Translations under genes and position numbers: made by a program
The notes under the pieces: model-generated
Told to the model about the DNA's origin: nothing
Databases searched by the model: none
The model's input: the letters and a program-made list of their open reading frames with translations, nothing else
In this document: positions 24,850 through 36,699 of the stretch, piece after piece
How positions within the stretch are numbered: the first letter of the stretch is position 1
Layout: every line of letters starts with the position of its first letter
Source of the DNA: Platanthera guangdongensis
Lineage: Eukaryota > Streptophyta > Magnoliopsida > Asparagales > Orchidaceae
NCBI GenBank assembly: GCA_039583875.1
Contig: CM077165.1
Span: 66,204,757 to 66,268,756 of the forward strand
Direction: 5' to 3'
Length of the DNA stretch: 64,000 nt

Positions 24850-25610
24850 AAGTAAAATACTCGAGATATAAAAGACTACTCGAGTACATGCAGCACTACT
24901 CAAGTAGGTAGAAGATGACGACTCGAGTATATGAGGAGAACTACTTGAGAGGGAAATGGGATAATTACTCGAGTACATGGAGTCAACTACTCGAGTAACT
25001 AAGAAGAAAAGGAATCAGCTACTCGAGTAACAAACATAACATACTCGAGCGCTTTAGTACTTACACGAGAGGTGGAGAAGATTACTCGAGTATAAGAAAC
25101 ACTACTCGAGTATATCTGAATGAACTACTCGAGTAATTAAGAAACTACTCGAGACAAAGACTTGGAAAATTTCTGGAACTGGAATATAGGTCTACTTGAG
25201 TATAGAAGTTGATCTACTCGAGACAAATAGAACTACTCGAGTATATGGAGATGACTACTTGAGTAATTCACTTAGAGAAATTTTCTGGAATGAAATTCTG
25301 GACTACACGAGTATAAACACTGGATTACTCGAGTAGTAGATGAACTACTCGAGTACATGACTGAGACTACTCGAGTACTATATAGTACTACTCGAGTATT
25401 TAACTTAGAAAACTTTGAGAAGAAAAATTTCTGTAAACCCGAGAGGTGAAAGGAAACTACTCGAGTAGTTGTTTTAACTACTCGAGAGCCATAATTTGAT
25501 TACCCGGGATATATCTTAACGACTCGAGTAAGAGTATTATTACTTGAGTATGAACTCAGTAAATTACTCGAGTAAGTATAGAACTACTCGAGTACTTTAC
25601 TTAGGAAATT
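24850..25610 (-). repeat. TACTCGAGTA palindrome array in SIR-B LTR
   Basis: More than twenty exact or one-off copies of the 10-bp palindrome TACTCGAGTA are spaced irregularly by about 15-40 bp, with unrelated spacers between them. The same palindrome recurs at 27955-28225 upstream of ORF3. Confidence 0.9.
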
Positions 25611-25920
25611 TTCTTGACAGAATTTTCTCTTCTTCTAAGGTGAAACCAGCATCAAGTCTTTTCACTTAGTCCTAGAGCTTGAATATAAAGTGTATAGCAA
25701 TAGAGAGGCTACACATGAGTCAACACTTTGGAACACATAATGAGGGATTACATTGTATGGTCCTGTGTTTGGTGACCCATTGTAGACTGACATTGGTCTA
25801 CACTTCCCATAGGAGTCCTGCAAACACATAACTTAAACCAAACATCAAATACAACTTAATTCATCTTAGTTCAAGGATGACTTCATCAAATCTGGGTTAG
25901 TGTGGATACAATACCCAACA

Positions 25921-25934
25921 ATCTCCCCCTATTT
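25921..25934 (-). promoter_or_regulatory. Polypurine tract of SIR-B
   Basis: On the minus strand AAATAGGGGGAGAT directly precedes the LTR start. It is identical to the tract of SIR-A at 54527-54540. Confidence 0.85.
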
Positions 25935-26125
25935 GTAGAAGTCAGAACCATTTATACTAAGGTGAATTATGAACATAAAAAGAATGCTAAGTATATAAAG
26001 CAGATTAAGCAAGCAAAGGACTATGAAAAAGATAATAAGATCAAAACTTAGAATTATATAAGTGTGAATATCCAAAAATGTCATTAACAAAAAAAATCAT
26101 TTCCACAACTCATAAGTCATTTTGG

Positions 26126-27805
26126 CTAGTTCTGATGATGTTGTCTGTCTTGTTTCTCCTGTTGTCTTCTTTGATAGTTGTAAGCCTTTGGATAATACTT
26201 GGGAGGTCTTGGAGGAGCAGCAGGATTGTTTCTTCCATATTCTCTGTCATATAATCTTCTCTTGGTCATTGATTTCTCATATAGCTCCCATTCCTGGGAA
26301 CTGTAGTGAATATTCCTGCTCTCATGGTAGTCCATAACTAATTTGAGAGTGTCCAAAATGAGGGACTTAGAAGTTGGAGACCATATCACATCAAATTCTA
26401 TAGCTTTTCTTTTCTCAGGATCAGAGATTGGAATGGACTTGCTAGCAGAAGGACCTTCACCATACTTTCTTTTCTTCTTGGAAGTTTGGATCTCAGGAGG
26501 AGCATGAAGGAATATATCTGCAGGATCATCTTCCCAACCCTGAGTGTAGGAATCAGGAGGAGCAACAGAGTCACCAGGCCTAGGAGAGAATGTGTATTGT
26601 AGAGGAGGAGCAGGAGCATCAGCAGTAGCTAGAAGGTTCAGGTGATGAGGAATGATATTAGGATCTGTAGCAAATTCAGGAAGGATCTGGATGTGCATCC
26701 ATACAGTAGTGTCATAGGTGTAGAATTTGACACTCTGAATTTGAGCTAGGACATCATCATGGATCTCTTTTACATTGGCTTTCCAAAACTTTTGCATGGA
26801 AACATCTGATTGTTCTAAATACTCTTTCACCAATTTCTCCCCCTTTCTGACTTCAACAGATAGCTTAGAGATGCCATCATCTTTGAAAGTGCCAACCTCT
26901 TCACAAATTCTCATTTTTGTAGCTTCAGCTCATTTGTCCAATTCCATTTGATTATTAGCAAGAGTCAGACCTTGCTCCATGACTTGACCAACACTAGTAA
27001 TGGTGTGGTCTAATGCTTTGCCACCAATTTGGAATAGATGTTTGAGCTGATCAGTATTATGGTGAATCTCAGCAAATCCTCTGCTCATCTAAGTTTCTAG
27101 AGTAGTGACATTATCTGTGACAGTCTGAATACAAGTATCAAAGTATGTTTTCTACTCTTGAAGGAGAAGGACAATCTGTGGCAGCAAATCTATGGAGGGA
27201 GTAGCAGTTGCAGCAGGAGGAGTAGAAGTAGATGGAACAAAAGGAAGAGAAGGAGCTACCCAAGATTCTATTTCTGTAAGGGTAACAGAGCTCTGAGATC
27301 TTGTAAGTTGTTATCATGGCATCCCCTTTATCAGTGACTGTGGGGATGGAGAAATTTAAATTCCTTAGAGGAGCTTCAACTGGCTCAGGTGATGTCCCAT
27401 CTGAAATGAAGATGGTTTCTGTTTTCTCTTGGTGAGTATCAGGAGATTTAACTCGAGATCTTGCTGGAGATTGTGCTGGAGACAGTGCTGGAGATTGCAC
27501 TGGAGTGGGATCTTTGGGTATATCAGTGGATGGAGCTTTTTGAGATATTGGAGGAGGAGGAGGAGGTAAATCTGCTGTCAACTCTACTATCATCTCATTG
27601 ATGGCAACATCTATGAAGAGGAGTGAATCTTGAAGTTGTTGATCTGAGGGGATATCTTCTGGGGTGACAGGTGGAGGAGTAGGAGCTGGAGGAGTTGGCA
27701 TCCTGGCTGAAACAGCAGGACCAGGCTCCCCCTCATTTGGTGCACCAGTGGAGATGGGGACCAGTCAGGTGCTCGAGAAGATGAAAATGATTTCGTGTAA
27801 GACAT
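26126..27805 (-). pseudogene. ORF3 of SIR-B, broken and lacking the N-terminal domain
   Basis: Reading down from a first ATG at 27803-27805, the product is a Pro/Ser-rich segment (to about 27300) and a coiled-coil-like region containing MEQGLTLANNQMELDK (about 27120-26930). A C-terminal domain follows with IWSPTSKSLILDT, SSQEWELYEK and PPKYYPKAYNYQ (26390-26130). The last motifs match ORF3 of SIR-D and, more distantly, SIR-A. The 230-residue N-terminal domain of the other two is not seen. Frameshifts occur near 27760 and 27290, and stops near 27090 and 26930. The function is unknown. The true start is uncertain because a TATA-like site lies only 14 bp upstream of this ATG. Confidence 0.65.
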
Positions 27806-27818
27806 TTCCGGATTTTCT

Positions 27819-27828
27819 TATTTATATA
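27819..27828 (-). promoter_or_regulatory. TATA-like box upstream of SIR-B ORF3
   Basis: TATATAAATA on the minus strand stands about 125 bp downstream of an internal CTCGAG palindrome array. This mirrors the array-then-TATA order of the LTR. Confidence 0.55.
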
Positions 27829-27954
27829 ACCCTAATTTTTGGTCTAATTAAATGAAAATGAATGAAATAAACCAAAGAAGAGGCGGCATAAGCCTTGGTT
27901 TGCGCATAAGAAAATTTGAAAAATAAACGACTCGGCATGTAGACGAGTGAGGAA

Positions 27955-28225
27955 ATTTCTCGAGTAGATAAGGCTGGAATTACTCGGGTAAGGATACAGA
28001 AGTACTCGAGTAGATGTATGGAAGTACTCGAGTAGGTCAGTGAGGTACTCGAGTATGTGAAGTTTACTACTCGAGTATGTCAGTCTGCTACTCGAGTAGG
28101 TCAAGTAGATTACTCGAGTATGTCATTCTACTACTCAAGTAGGTCAAGTAGACTACTAGAGTATGTCATTCTACTACTCGAGTAGGTCATATTCTTACTC
28201 GAGTAGGTTGCATCTTACTCGAGTC
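27955..28225 (-). repeat. Internal CTCGAG palindrome array of SIR-B
   Basis: About a dozen copies of TACTCGAGTA or one-off variants lie between the pol stop and ORF3. The array is the same motif class as the LTR array at 24850-25610. Confidence 0.9.
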
Positions 28226-28301
28226 AAGGAGTTAAAATTTTGTAAAAATGGAATTGTTGACTAACCTTTGAACCTTAAGCCTTCTTGAAAATCCATCTTC
28301 T

Positions 28302-31300
28302 CTAGTCTTCTTTGTTGAGCATCCCAAGTTCTGTTTTGAAGAACGAAAACTTTGTCTCGTCCAGCGGCTTCGTAAAAATGTCTGCAATTTTCCTATCTAT
28401 AGAGACATATTGAAGGTCTATGTCCCCATGCTACACATGCTCCCGGATGAAGTGATACCTGAGCTCTATATGCTTTGTCCGGCTGTGCGACACTGGGTTG
28501 TTGGCTATTACTATTGCGCTGGAAGAGTCGCAAAACAAAGGAATCTTGTCAAACTCATGTTTTATTCCTCAAACTGATTCTTTATCTAGAGTAACTGTGC
28601 ACAACAACTGCATGCAAAGATATACTCTGACTCAGCCGTTGAAATTGCCACACAGTTTTGCTTATTACTACTCCAGGAGATAAGTCTTCTTCCAAAGAAT
28701 TGACATGTCCCGGAAGTGCCTTTCCTGTCAACTTTGCTCCTTGCAAAATCTGCATCTGAAAAGCCTATTAGTTCGCTGTCATTACTTCTTGGGTACCATA
28801 AGCCAAGATTTGGTGTACCTTTAAGGTATCTCAAAATCCGCTTTGCAGCAGCATAGTGAGATTCCTTAGAATTCACCTGAAATCTAGCACAGACACATGT
28901 TGAGAACATTATGTCAGGTCTACTTGCCATAAGGTAGAGCAAGGATCCAATTATGCTTCTGTACTTGGTTTCATCAAAAGGTTTCCCTTTTTCATCCTTG
29001 TCCAGAGACATAGTTGAACCCATTGGAGTCCTCATCGAGGTTGCGTTCTCCATTCCAAATTTCTTAATCATCACTTTGGTGAACTTGGTCTGTGAGATGA
29101 AAATTCCATCTTCAGACTATTTCACTTAAAGCCCTAAGAAATACTTCCGCTCGCCCATACTACTCATTTCAAACTTCCCTTGCATAAGTTTTGAAAACTT
29201 CTTGAAGAGGTTGTCATCAGTAGAGCCAAAAATAATGTCATCGACGTATATTTGCACTAGCAAAATCTTGCCTTTAATTTCCCTAAGAAATAATGTCTTG
29301 CCTATCTTTCCCCTTGTGAACTTGTTCTCAAGTAGAAAGCTAGATAACGTCTCATACTAAGCTCGAGGAGCTTGTTTCAGGCCATATAATGCTTTATACA
29401 GTAAATAAATGTAATCAGGAAAGTTAGAATCAACAAAACTTGGAGGTTGTTCCGCAAACACCTCTTCCTTTATGTCACCATTAAGGAATGCAGACTTCAC
29501 GTCCATCTGGTAGACAGTGAAGCCTTTGAGTGCAGTATATGCTAGGAATAACCTTATTGCCTCCAGCTTTGCCACTGGAGCGTACGTCTGGTCGAAGTCG
29601 ATTCCTTCTTCTTGACGGTAGCCTTTTGCGACAAGTATGGTCTTGTTCTTTACTATCGTTCCATCCTCATCCATCTTGTTCCTGTAGACCCATTTTGTCC
29701 CAATGACGTTCTTACCTTTGGGTCTTAGAACAAGCTTCCATACTTTGCAGCGCTTGAACTGGTTTATTTCTTCTTCCATCGCCATCATCCACGATATGTC
29801 TGAGTTTGCTTCCTCAAACTTCTTTGGTTCAACCTGTGAGAGAAAACTTAAATATAGATTCTCATTAGTTGAACCTCTACGAGTTCTGACACCATTCCGG
29901 GGATCTCCTATGATGTGGTCCATGGGGTGATCCTTCAGATGTCTGAGCTCTAAAGTCCTTGCATCTGGATTATCTTCTATCACCGGAGTGACTTCTTCAT
30001 CTTGGATGACTTCTTCATCATGATCATCAGCCTCTCCAATAGGGGTTAGAGTGGTGATCTTGATGAACTTTTCACCTTTTTATTCAGATGGTTCATCCAA
30101 GCTAATTTCTTTCAGCTTTGCACCTGCATCTTCAATAAACACACTAGAAGAGTTGCTTTGCAGCAAACTCGTCTCATCAAATACAACATGTATCGATTCT
30201 TCCACGACCAGGGTTTTTCTATTAAAGAACCTGTATGCCTTACTATGGCTACTATAACATACAAAAATTCCTTCAAAACTCTTTTCGCTAAACTTAGTAG
30301 TATGATACTTGCCATTGTTGAGCACGAAGCATTTACAACCAAAGATTCTAAAATATGAGACTGTCGGTTTGCTGCCCTTCAGAAGTTCGTAAGGTGTCTT
30401 ATCGTGGTTTTTGTTTATGATGGCTCGATTTTGCACGTGGCATGCAGTGTTGACGGTTTCAGCCCCAAAGTACTCCAGAAGTGAAGCATCACTCAACATG
30501 GTCCTGCAGGACTCTATAAGTGTTCTATTTCTTCTCTCGGCCACTCCATTCAGTTATGGAGTACAAGGAGAGGAAAACTCATGAAAGATACCTAAGCTTT
30601 CATAAAATTCTGTCATGGCCCCAAACTTAAATTTTTTTCCATTGTCACTTCTGATTTTGACTATGGAGCAGTTGTACTTGTTCTGAACTTGCCTAACAAA
30701 ATTAATAAAGATGTTGAAGGTATCTGACTTGTTTTTCATAAAGAACACCCACGCAAAGCGCGAGTAATCATCAACAATTACTAACGTATAATCCTTACCT
30801 CCCAAACTTCTAATTTGCAGTGGACCAAATAAGTCCATATGCAGTAGATGAAGACATCTATTACAGTCCTTTCCAATAATGGTTTTAAAGGTAGCCCTTG
30901 TTTGCTTACCTTTAGACATGCATGACAAGATCTATCTTTGACATACTTGACATTTGGGGCATCACATACTAAGTTCATTGAAAATAATTTATCAATAGTT
31001 ATGAAATTAATATGTGCTAGTCTCTTGTGCCATTGGTCACCAAGCGACGCACTATCTTTTTCTAAAAAGCACACTGGTGTCGAAGAATCTATACAAATGA
31101 AATTCAAGCAAAATATGTTGCTGCTTCGAGTGCCGGATAGAATTGTTTTCATATTGTCACCAGATTTTATCAAGCACTTATCAGTGTGAAAATCAACTAT
31201 GTATCCTTTATCGCAGAGTTGGCTTATGCTTATAAGGTTATTTTCCAAACCTTCAATGTAAGCCACATCTGAGAATTATACATTACCGTTCGTAATCATA

Positions 31301-31474
31301 CCGTAGCCTTTAGTGATTCCACGGTCTGAACCTCCAAAGATGACCTTCGGTCCGTTCACGACTGGAGTAAAGTTCTGGATTAGGCTTCTTTTTCTCGGTC
31401 ATATGCCGAGAGCATCCACTGTCCAAATACTAGATTGCCGTTTTGGTGGTCTTTGGACATACCTGCAATCTCAA
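28302..31474 (-). pseudogene. pol: pol of SIR-B: protease, integrase, RT, RNase H
   Basis: Minus-strand order is as follows. The protease-like motif YLDSGCSRHMT is near 31429-31397. The GAG-pre-integrase HKRLAHIN and integrase LLHMDLFGP, KIRSDNG and AERRNR follow (31000-30500). RT has [23 protein letters not shown] and YVDDIIFG (29900-29220). RNase H has FSDADFA and STAESEY (28800-28590). The terminal TKPLDETKF ends at TAG 28302-28304. This integrase-before-RT order defines Ty1/copia. Breaks include TAG at 31430-31432 before the protease motif, frameshifts near 31290, 30550 and 30000, and a TAG near 29355 in place of Trp. The integrase catalytic residues look kept. Confidence 0.88.
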
Positions 31475-33020
31475 TCAGTTTGCCTTAGGAACCCAAATAT
31501 GTTTGGGTCCTTGGTCTTGGGTTAGAACACTCCCCCTACAAATATTAGAATTAGGAGTGGTCTTCCTCATATTGCCAACATGTGTGGCTGTAGCATTTCT
31601 GGGATTAAACCAGCAATCAATGGCAAAGTAACCAATTCTGCCACAACACCAACATTCAAATCTGTTGTATCTTTGCCTTATGTCCTCCTGCTTGACCTTT
31701 TGGAATTGTGTTCTAGTAGGGGTAGCATTCTTGGAGGAAGAAGCTTCATGATGATGGCAATCACATGTTTTCTTCTCCTTCATTGGCTTTTCTCCAACAG
31801 GCTTTGCCTTTGGTGCCTTCTTGAAGTTATGACCATGATTGAAAGGGCCATAGTTCTAAAGAATCACTTCTTCATAAGGTGCTTTAAAGACACTTTCGCC
31901 AAAGTTTATAGGGCGAGTCCATCCTTGATAACGGGACTTTGGCTCTACATAAGTAGGCCTTGCAAAGTGTCTGTATGATGAGTCGAGATCAAACTCGTTT
32001 GAAAGAAATATAACCTTTTTGAACGAGGTCTGATCTTGAGGGGCTTTTCGCTTCTCTTTGGCTAAGGCCTTTTTGGCGGCCTTATTCTTTCGTTGGGCCT
32101 TATTCCTCCTAAAAGATTTGCTAGGAGCTTCTTCATGGCCTAATCCAGCACCCTTGGCCTTGGCTGAGAATTCAGCAACGAATGGAAGACCTGTCTTGGG
32201 CTTCGAGAAACTTTCAACTAGTTTCTTTTCTGCAGCAAGTTGGGCTTCCAGCTCTTTGATGATTTTCTCTTTAAGGTCGAGGTGCTCAAGCGCTTTGTTA
32301 TATTCTTCAATAGTATTATTGAAGTTCTCTTCGAGCGAGTCAGTCTTTGCGATTTTCTCTCTCAACATGCTCTCTTCAGCTTTGAGAGACTTTATCTCTT
32401 TAGCCTGAGTTTTCACGACTCGGCGACATTTGTCGTAAGCCATGATTAACTCCTTATATTTGGCCATGAGTTCTGACTCATCGTCAAAAGAGCTATCCTC
32501 ACAATCATGTTCAGAAACTTCAGAATCAGAAAGAGGAATATGAGAGTTTACCTTCCCAGTGAAATGGGGCTCTTGTTCATCATCAGTTTGAGCCATGAGC
32601 CCAAAATAGGATTCTTCTTCTTCACTCGACTCAGATGAGTCAGAGTCACTAAGAGTCTTGCCATTTTTGGCCATCAAGCTCTTCTCTGTCCTCTTCTTAT
32701 TGTACGAGGACTTCTTTTCCTCTCTTCTACGACCCTCCTTCTTCTTGTGAGGGCAGTCAGCGATGACGTGTCCTGACTTATTACAACAATAATAAATAAT
32801 GGCAGTAGAAACATGTTTATTCTGTTTAGAATTATACCTGTCATGGCTGCTTGAGCCTTTTCGTTGACGATCACCATCGTGTCGTGATCTTCTATAGGAG
32901 GCATCCTTGCCTTTCCATTGCTTCTTCTTATTCAAGAATTTCATGAACTGTCAAGAGAGTAGTGAGAACTCTCCTTCTGATAGTTAAGAGCCTGAGGTGC
33001 TTGGGTCTGAGGTTTCTTCT
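31475..33020 (-). pseudogene. gag: gag of SIR-B, N-terminus lost
   Basis: The frame is read down from 33020, with a long open part from 32944. It has KFLNKKKQW, a first zinc knuckle whose first Cys is replaced by Tyr (YYCCNKSGHVIADC, about 32790-32750), a Ser/Glu-rich acidic part and a coiled-coil stretch (32450-32220). A second knuckle has its His replaced by Tyr (CWCCGRIGYFAIDC, about 31660-31620), and the frame ends WVPKAN. One in-frame TAG lies at 31856-31858. The stop TGA 31475-31477 is in the same frame as pol. The capsid domain upstream is cut off by TEK1b. Confidence 0.85.
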
Positions 33021-35328
33021 TGTAACACCCCAAAACTCAAAATAGCGAAGGGGGGGGGGACGTTTTGGGCCAGTTTGGGTTCTGGCAGAAGGCACATGGC
33101 CTGGGACATGGGCGTGTCCCAGGGCGTGTCAAGCGTGTGTCGACACTTAGCCGCGAAGTCGTCGAGTTATACTCGACGATTCGTCGAGAATGGGCACACG
33201 GCCTGCGACACGGGCGTGTCGCCGGGCGTGTCGACCCGTGTCGACACTTAGCCGTGAAGTCGTCGAGTTATACTCGACGATTCGTCGAGAATGGGCACAC
33301 GGCCTGCGACACGGGCGTGTCGCAGGGCGTGTCAACCCGTGTTGACGATCGTCCCGGGGAGTCGGCGAGATTCACTCGACGATCGTCGAGACAAGGCACA
33401 CGGCCTAGGACACGGGCGTGTCCAAGGCCGTGTCATCGAGTCGTCGATCTTCCCTCGACGAAATGTCCCGTGTACACGGCCTGCGGCCCAGGCGTGTCAA
33501 GGTTACACGGGAAAGGACACGGGCGTGTCCTAGAACCCGTGCAGTGCTCGGGTTGAAAATGGGGGAAAATCATGGGGTACACGGCCGGCTACACGGCCGT
33601 GTCAGCTGGAACACGGGTGTGTCAGCTCGAACACGGGCGTGTTCGATACCCGTGTGAGGTTCCAGGAGATTCGATTTTGACGGCGAATGCGGCACACGGC
33701 CCTGGACACGGGCGTGTGCCAGGCCGTGTTCGGCCCAGTTTGGGCATTTCAGCCCCGAATCAAAGCCGCTCGTTTTCTTAGGTTGAGATCCAACGGCTGG
33801 GGGTTATTCCTGAGAGGATATACCCGTGAGTTGACTTGGAAATCCATCATTTTCTTACCTTATCATCTCTCCAAGTCCTTGGAGAAAGAGGAGAGCCATT
33901 GGAGGAAGAAGAACTAGATCCCGCCATTGGAGGAGCTTCGGAGCTCCGAATCGCGAGCCGACTCCGGATCCACGGAGGCAACGCAAGTGCGGTGATTTCC
34001 ATCCGATTACTTTTCAATGGCGTCAAAGAGGAACTCAAGGGTAACGATCCTCATCTTGAGCACGAATAGCTCTCTTTCCTAGCATAGGAAGCCCGCTCTC
34101 GCGAGTTTGCGGAGAGTTGGAGGCGTTCCTTCGGGTAGATATGTAAAGTCCCCGTCGTTTAGAGTCCGTATGCGAGAACGGACGTAGGCATGATGTGTGA
34201 AGCCTACCCGGACATGTTGGTCTGGATCGGTGATGTTGCATTGCATAAGGCCGGAGAAGACTCCGTGCTATTGGTTGTTTTTCGGGTTTTCTACGCGGTA
34301 GATTGCAGTAGGGAGCCTTGGGGACTAACCCAAAGGTGCACCCGGAAAACTGGGCGGATACGAGATCTTGCCAACTTGGTGGCCTGAGAGCCAACTTGAA
34401 CATAACGTGGTTATGTGACTTGCGGTAGAATGGGACTCGGCGAAAGTTTGACCCGCGCAAATGGCTTAAATTGTCGTTGCGATGTGAGCACGGGTTAGAT
34501 GGAACCGTACCCGCTGTATGTCGTTCGGGTTAGAGAGACCTAAGGTTACGTGGCACTCGCCGTTGGCATAGATGTGAGTCTTCGGCGGTCAATGGCTTAA
34601 ACTGACGTGACCCATGCCAAGAAGACAAATTGCTCATAGGTTTGGCCGTCTAAGTGGCGGTGGTGAGTCCGGAATGTTAATGGCTTTAATTGACGTGACA
34701 TCGACCGGTTCACCGAGAATGTGCCCTGAGTGCACGGGGCGTGTGGCCGTACGAGCCAACGTCTGTGATGACATGGCTATGGTTATTTATATGGCTCGCT
34801 TATGCTAATGAAATGCAGGGAAGGAGCATCGCCGCCCCGAGTTGGGGGCGGGATCGTTATAATTTGGTCAGCATTGCTGACCGTTGCCTTATTTTGCCAC
34901 CGTGCGGTGGTTTGTTGATTGCAGGTGCAGCTGGACCAAGAGGTCAATAGCGGGCTAAAGCCCTTTTTGCGAAGCTGGCCCTCGAAGGCCCAAGTAGAAG
35001 TGTTTACTGCTTTATTCATGTATGACCGGCCTGCGTGCCGTGGTTTGTAAAACATGTAATTTTCAAGTGAAACACTTTGTAAAGCCTTAAGGCCGGTTTT
35101 GGGTATTTTTGTAAAACATTCCTTTCGGTATTAGTGGACATTCATGCTCCTATGCTGGGTTCTTGTTTACAACTCTTATAAACTGCTTCCGCTAGAATGC
35201 TCTGTGTAGGACGTTGAGATTGGTTGGATGGTTTCCATACGTAACCACCCGGTCTGTCTGTGGTATATGGCGTCGGGCCCCGGCCGGACCTACTGCTATA
35301 TACTATGTGACGGATAGGGGGTGTTACA
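33021..35328 (+). repeat. 5' LTR of TEK1b (about 2.3 kb)
   Basis: It starts TGTAACACC and ends GTGTTACA. Hairpins like those in TEK1a lie at 33100, 33202, 33303, 33405 and 33700, with GTGTCGACAC and TCGACGA motifs between them. Frames between 33065 and 33781 come from these repeats. The rest, to 35328, shows no gene. Confidence 0.9.
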
Positions 35329-35331
35329 ATT

Positions 35332-35348
35332 TGGTATCAGACTACTGG
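35332..35348 (+). promoter_or_regulatory. Primer binding site of TEK1b
   Basis: TGGTATCAGACTACTGG begins three bases after the LTR. Its first ten bases match the complement of the 3' end of plant initiator tRNA-Met, the usual primer of these elements. Confidence 0.85.
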
Positions 35349-35553
35349 TTTTGGTCGGGCTTAAGCTGAATTCGTGGCCGAATTCTTTTTAAGGGGTGGT
35401 GAGCACGTTGTGTGCATCATCGTTATAACGGTAAAAGAACCCATGAATGTCCACTTAGGAATGAAAATACTCGTGTTTGAGGAACCTGCGTGTTCCTATA
35501 ATTGCTGTTCGCAATTTTATTTGGTCGCTTGACGGTGTTTTGTACCACTATAG

Positions 35554-36453
35554 GTGACCGGAAGCGGTGCTGGACAGCCAGAATGTCCGGTTTCTGAGGA
35601 GCATAGTGCACCCGGTGAGGTGTTTGAGCCTCCTCCTTCGTATAAAACCGTTAGAAGGATCGTAGAAGTGGTGTTCAATGTGACGGGTGCACAGCTAGGA
35701 GGAAATGTACAACCCTGCGCCCCTTTTGTGACTTCAACGCAGGTGGGCGCGATGCAGCAGATGCCCTTTGGTAGACCATTGGGGCAGCAGCTGAATATGC
35801 ATTTAGTGCAGGGAGCACACACAGTTGAGGAATATTTGCAAGCATTTCTTATGATAAGTCGCTACCCATGCTTTGAGTCGGATAATGAGCAAGCTACAGT
35901 CGATAGATTCTATAACGGCCTACGCGCCGAGTTACGAGTCCTATTGCTAGGACCAAAGTTATTGGGATTCCGAGCCTTGGTGGAATCAGCTAGATCATTG
36001 GAGGCAGAGTTGAGGAAGACCCTCCCGATGCCAGCGACCATGGTATCGAACTATACAAACCCCATAAGAGCTGTATCCGGCAGAATGCTGGAGAAAGGGG
36101 TTATGAAATTGACTAGTAAAACTACTTACACTTGTTATACTTGTGGAAAGAAAGGGCACTTTGCCCGAGACTGTTGGAATGGTGCTCGAAAGGGTAAGGA
36201 ACCTATGTCAGGAGCAGTCAAGGATGTCAGTGTAAAGGAAACGACATTCAAAGTGCCGAACACCTCAAAGTCGGCATATCGAAAATGGTATAAGAAGCAT
36301 AGGACTTCAGGTCCAGCTCCTTCTGGTACTTCTGGGGCGACTACGGGTCATACCCCGGGCACATGTTTCAACTGTGGCGAGCCGGGGCATTATGCTCGTG
36401 AGTGCCTAAAGCCCTGGAGGAAGCACGTCGTCGTGACGACGGGTATGGTTTAA
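35554..36453 (+). pseudogene. gag: gag of TEK1b, shortened
   Basis: The 299-codon frame is open but lacks the first capsid block (the GDAKLWW region seen in TEK1a). It retains TVEEYLQAFLMISRYPCF and RALVESARSLEAEL. Two CCHC zinc knuckles, CYTCGKKGHFARDC (about 36133-36174) and CFNCGEPGHYAREC, separated by a basic linker, would bind RNA. It ends VVVTTGMV. The last codons overlap a GGTATGG sequence placed like the TEK1a splice donor. Position 35554 is the first Met codon of the open stretch; the true start may lie further left. Confidence 0.8.
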
Positions 36454-36699
36454 AGATAGTTTTGCTTTAAATACTTGTTATGCATATTAGCTTAGGACTA
36501 CTGTGCTAAGCTTTGTTGCGACTTTACTTTATCTGCGAGAGCACCGTTCGTTTAGGGATCTTCGCGTTCCTTTATTAGGAATTTTATTGTGCCTTGGAGT
36601 ACCTCCTTCGATAGTAAGAGATAAATTGGATGCGTTATAGTCCAATGGTGCTCTTTCGGCGAGGGTAGAATTCGTTACTCTTAGTTTGTGGTTTGGGAA

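Larger units (their letters stand above)
23991..25920 (-). repeat. 3' LTR of SIR-B
   Basis: On the minus strand it runs from TGTTGGGTATTG (25920) to CTTTCA (23991). It contains the CTCGAG palindrome array, then a TATA box, then a transcribed-type region, and ends with the CACCTATTCACCCCCC motif shared with SIR-A. The second LTR is lost, so its age cannot be estimated. Confidence 0.85.
23991..33020 (-). mobile_element. SIR-B, Ty1/copia Sirevirus-like element, 5' end lost
   Basis: Read on the minus strand from 33020 down to 23991, the order is gag (N-terminus missing), pol, a palindrome spacer, ORF3, polypurine tract and 3' LTR. The order, the gag motifs and the LTR ends agree with SIR-A. TEK1b is inserted in its gag at 33020/33021. 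The rest of gag, the primer site and the 5' LTR are absent on the far side of TEK1b, so they were deleted together with the end of the TEK1b 3' LTR. Confidence 0.9.

Noticed and set aside
34190..34950. Small frames that might be host exons
   Set aside because: The region lies inside the TEK1b LTR, its frames are short and without domains, and part of it recurs in the 3' LTR.
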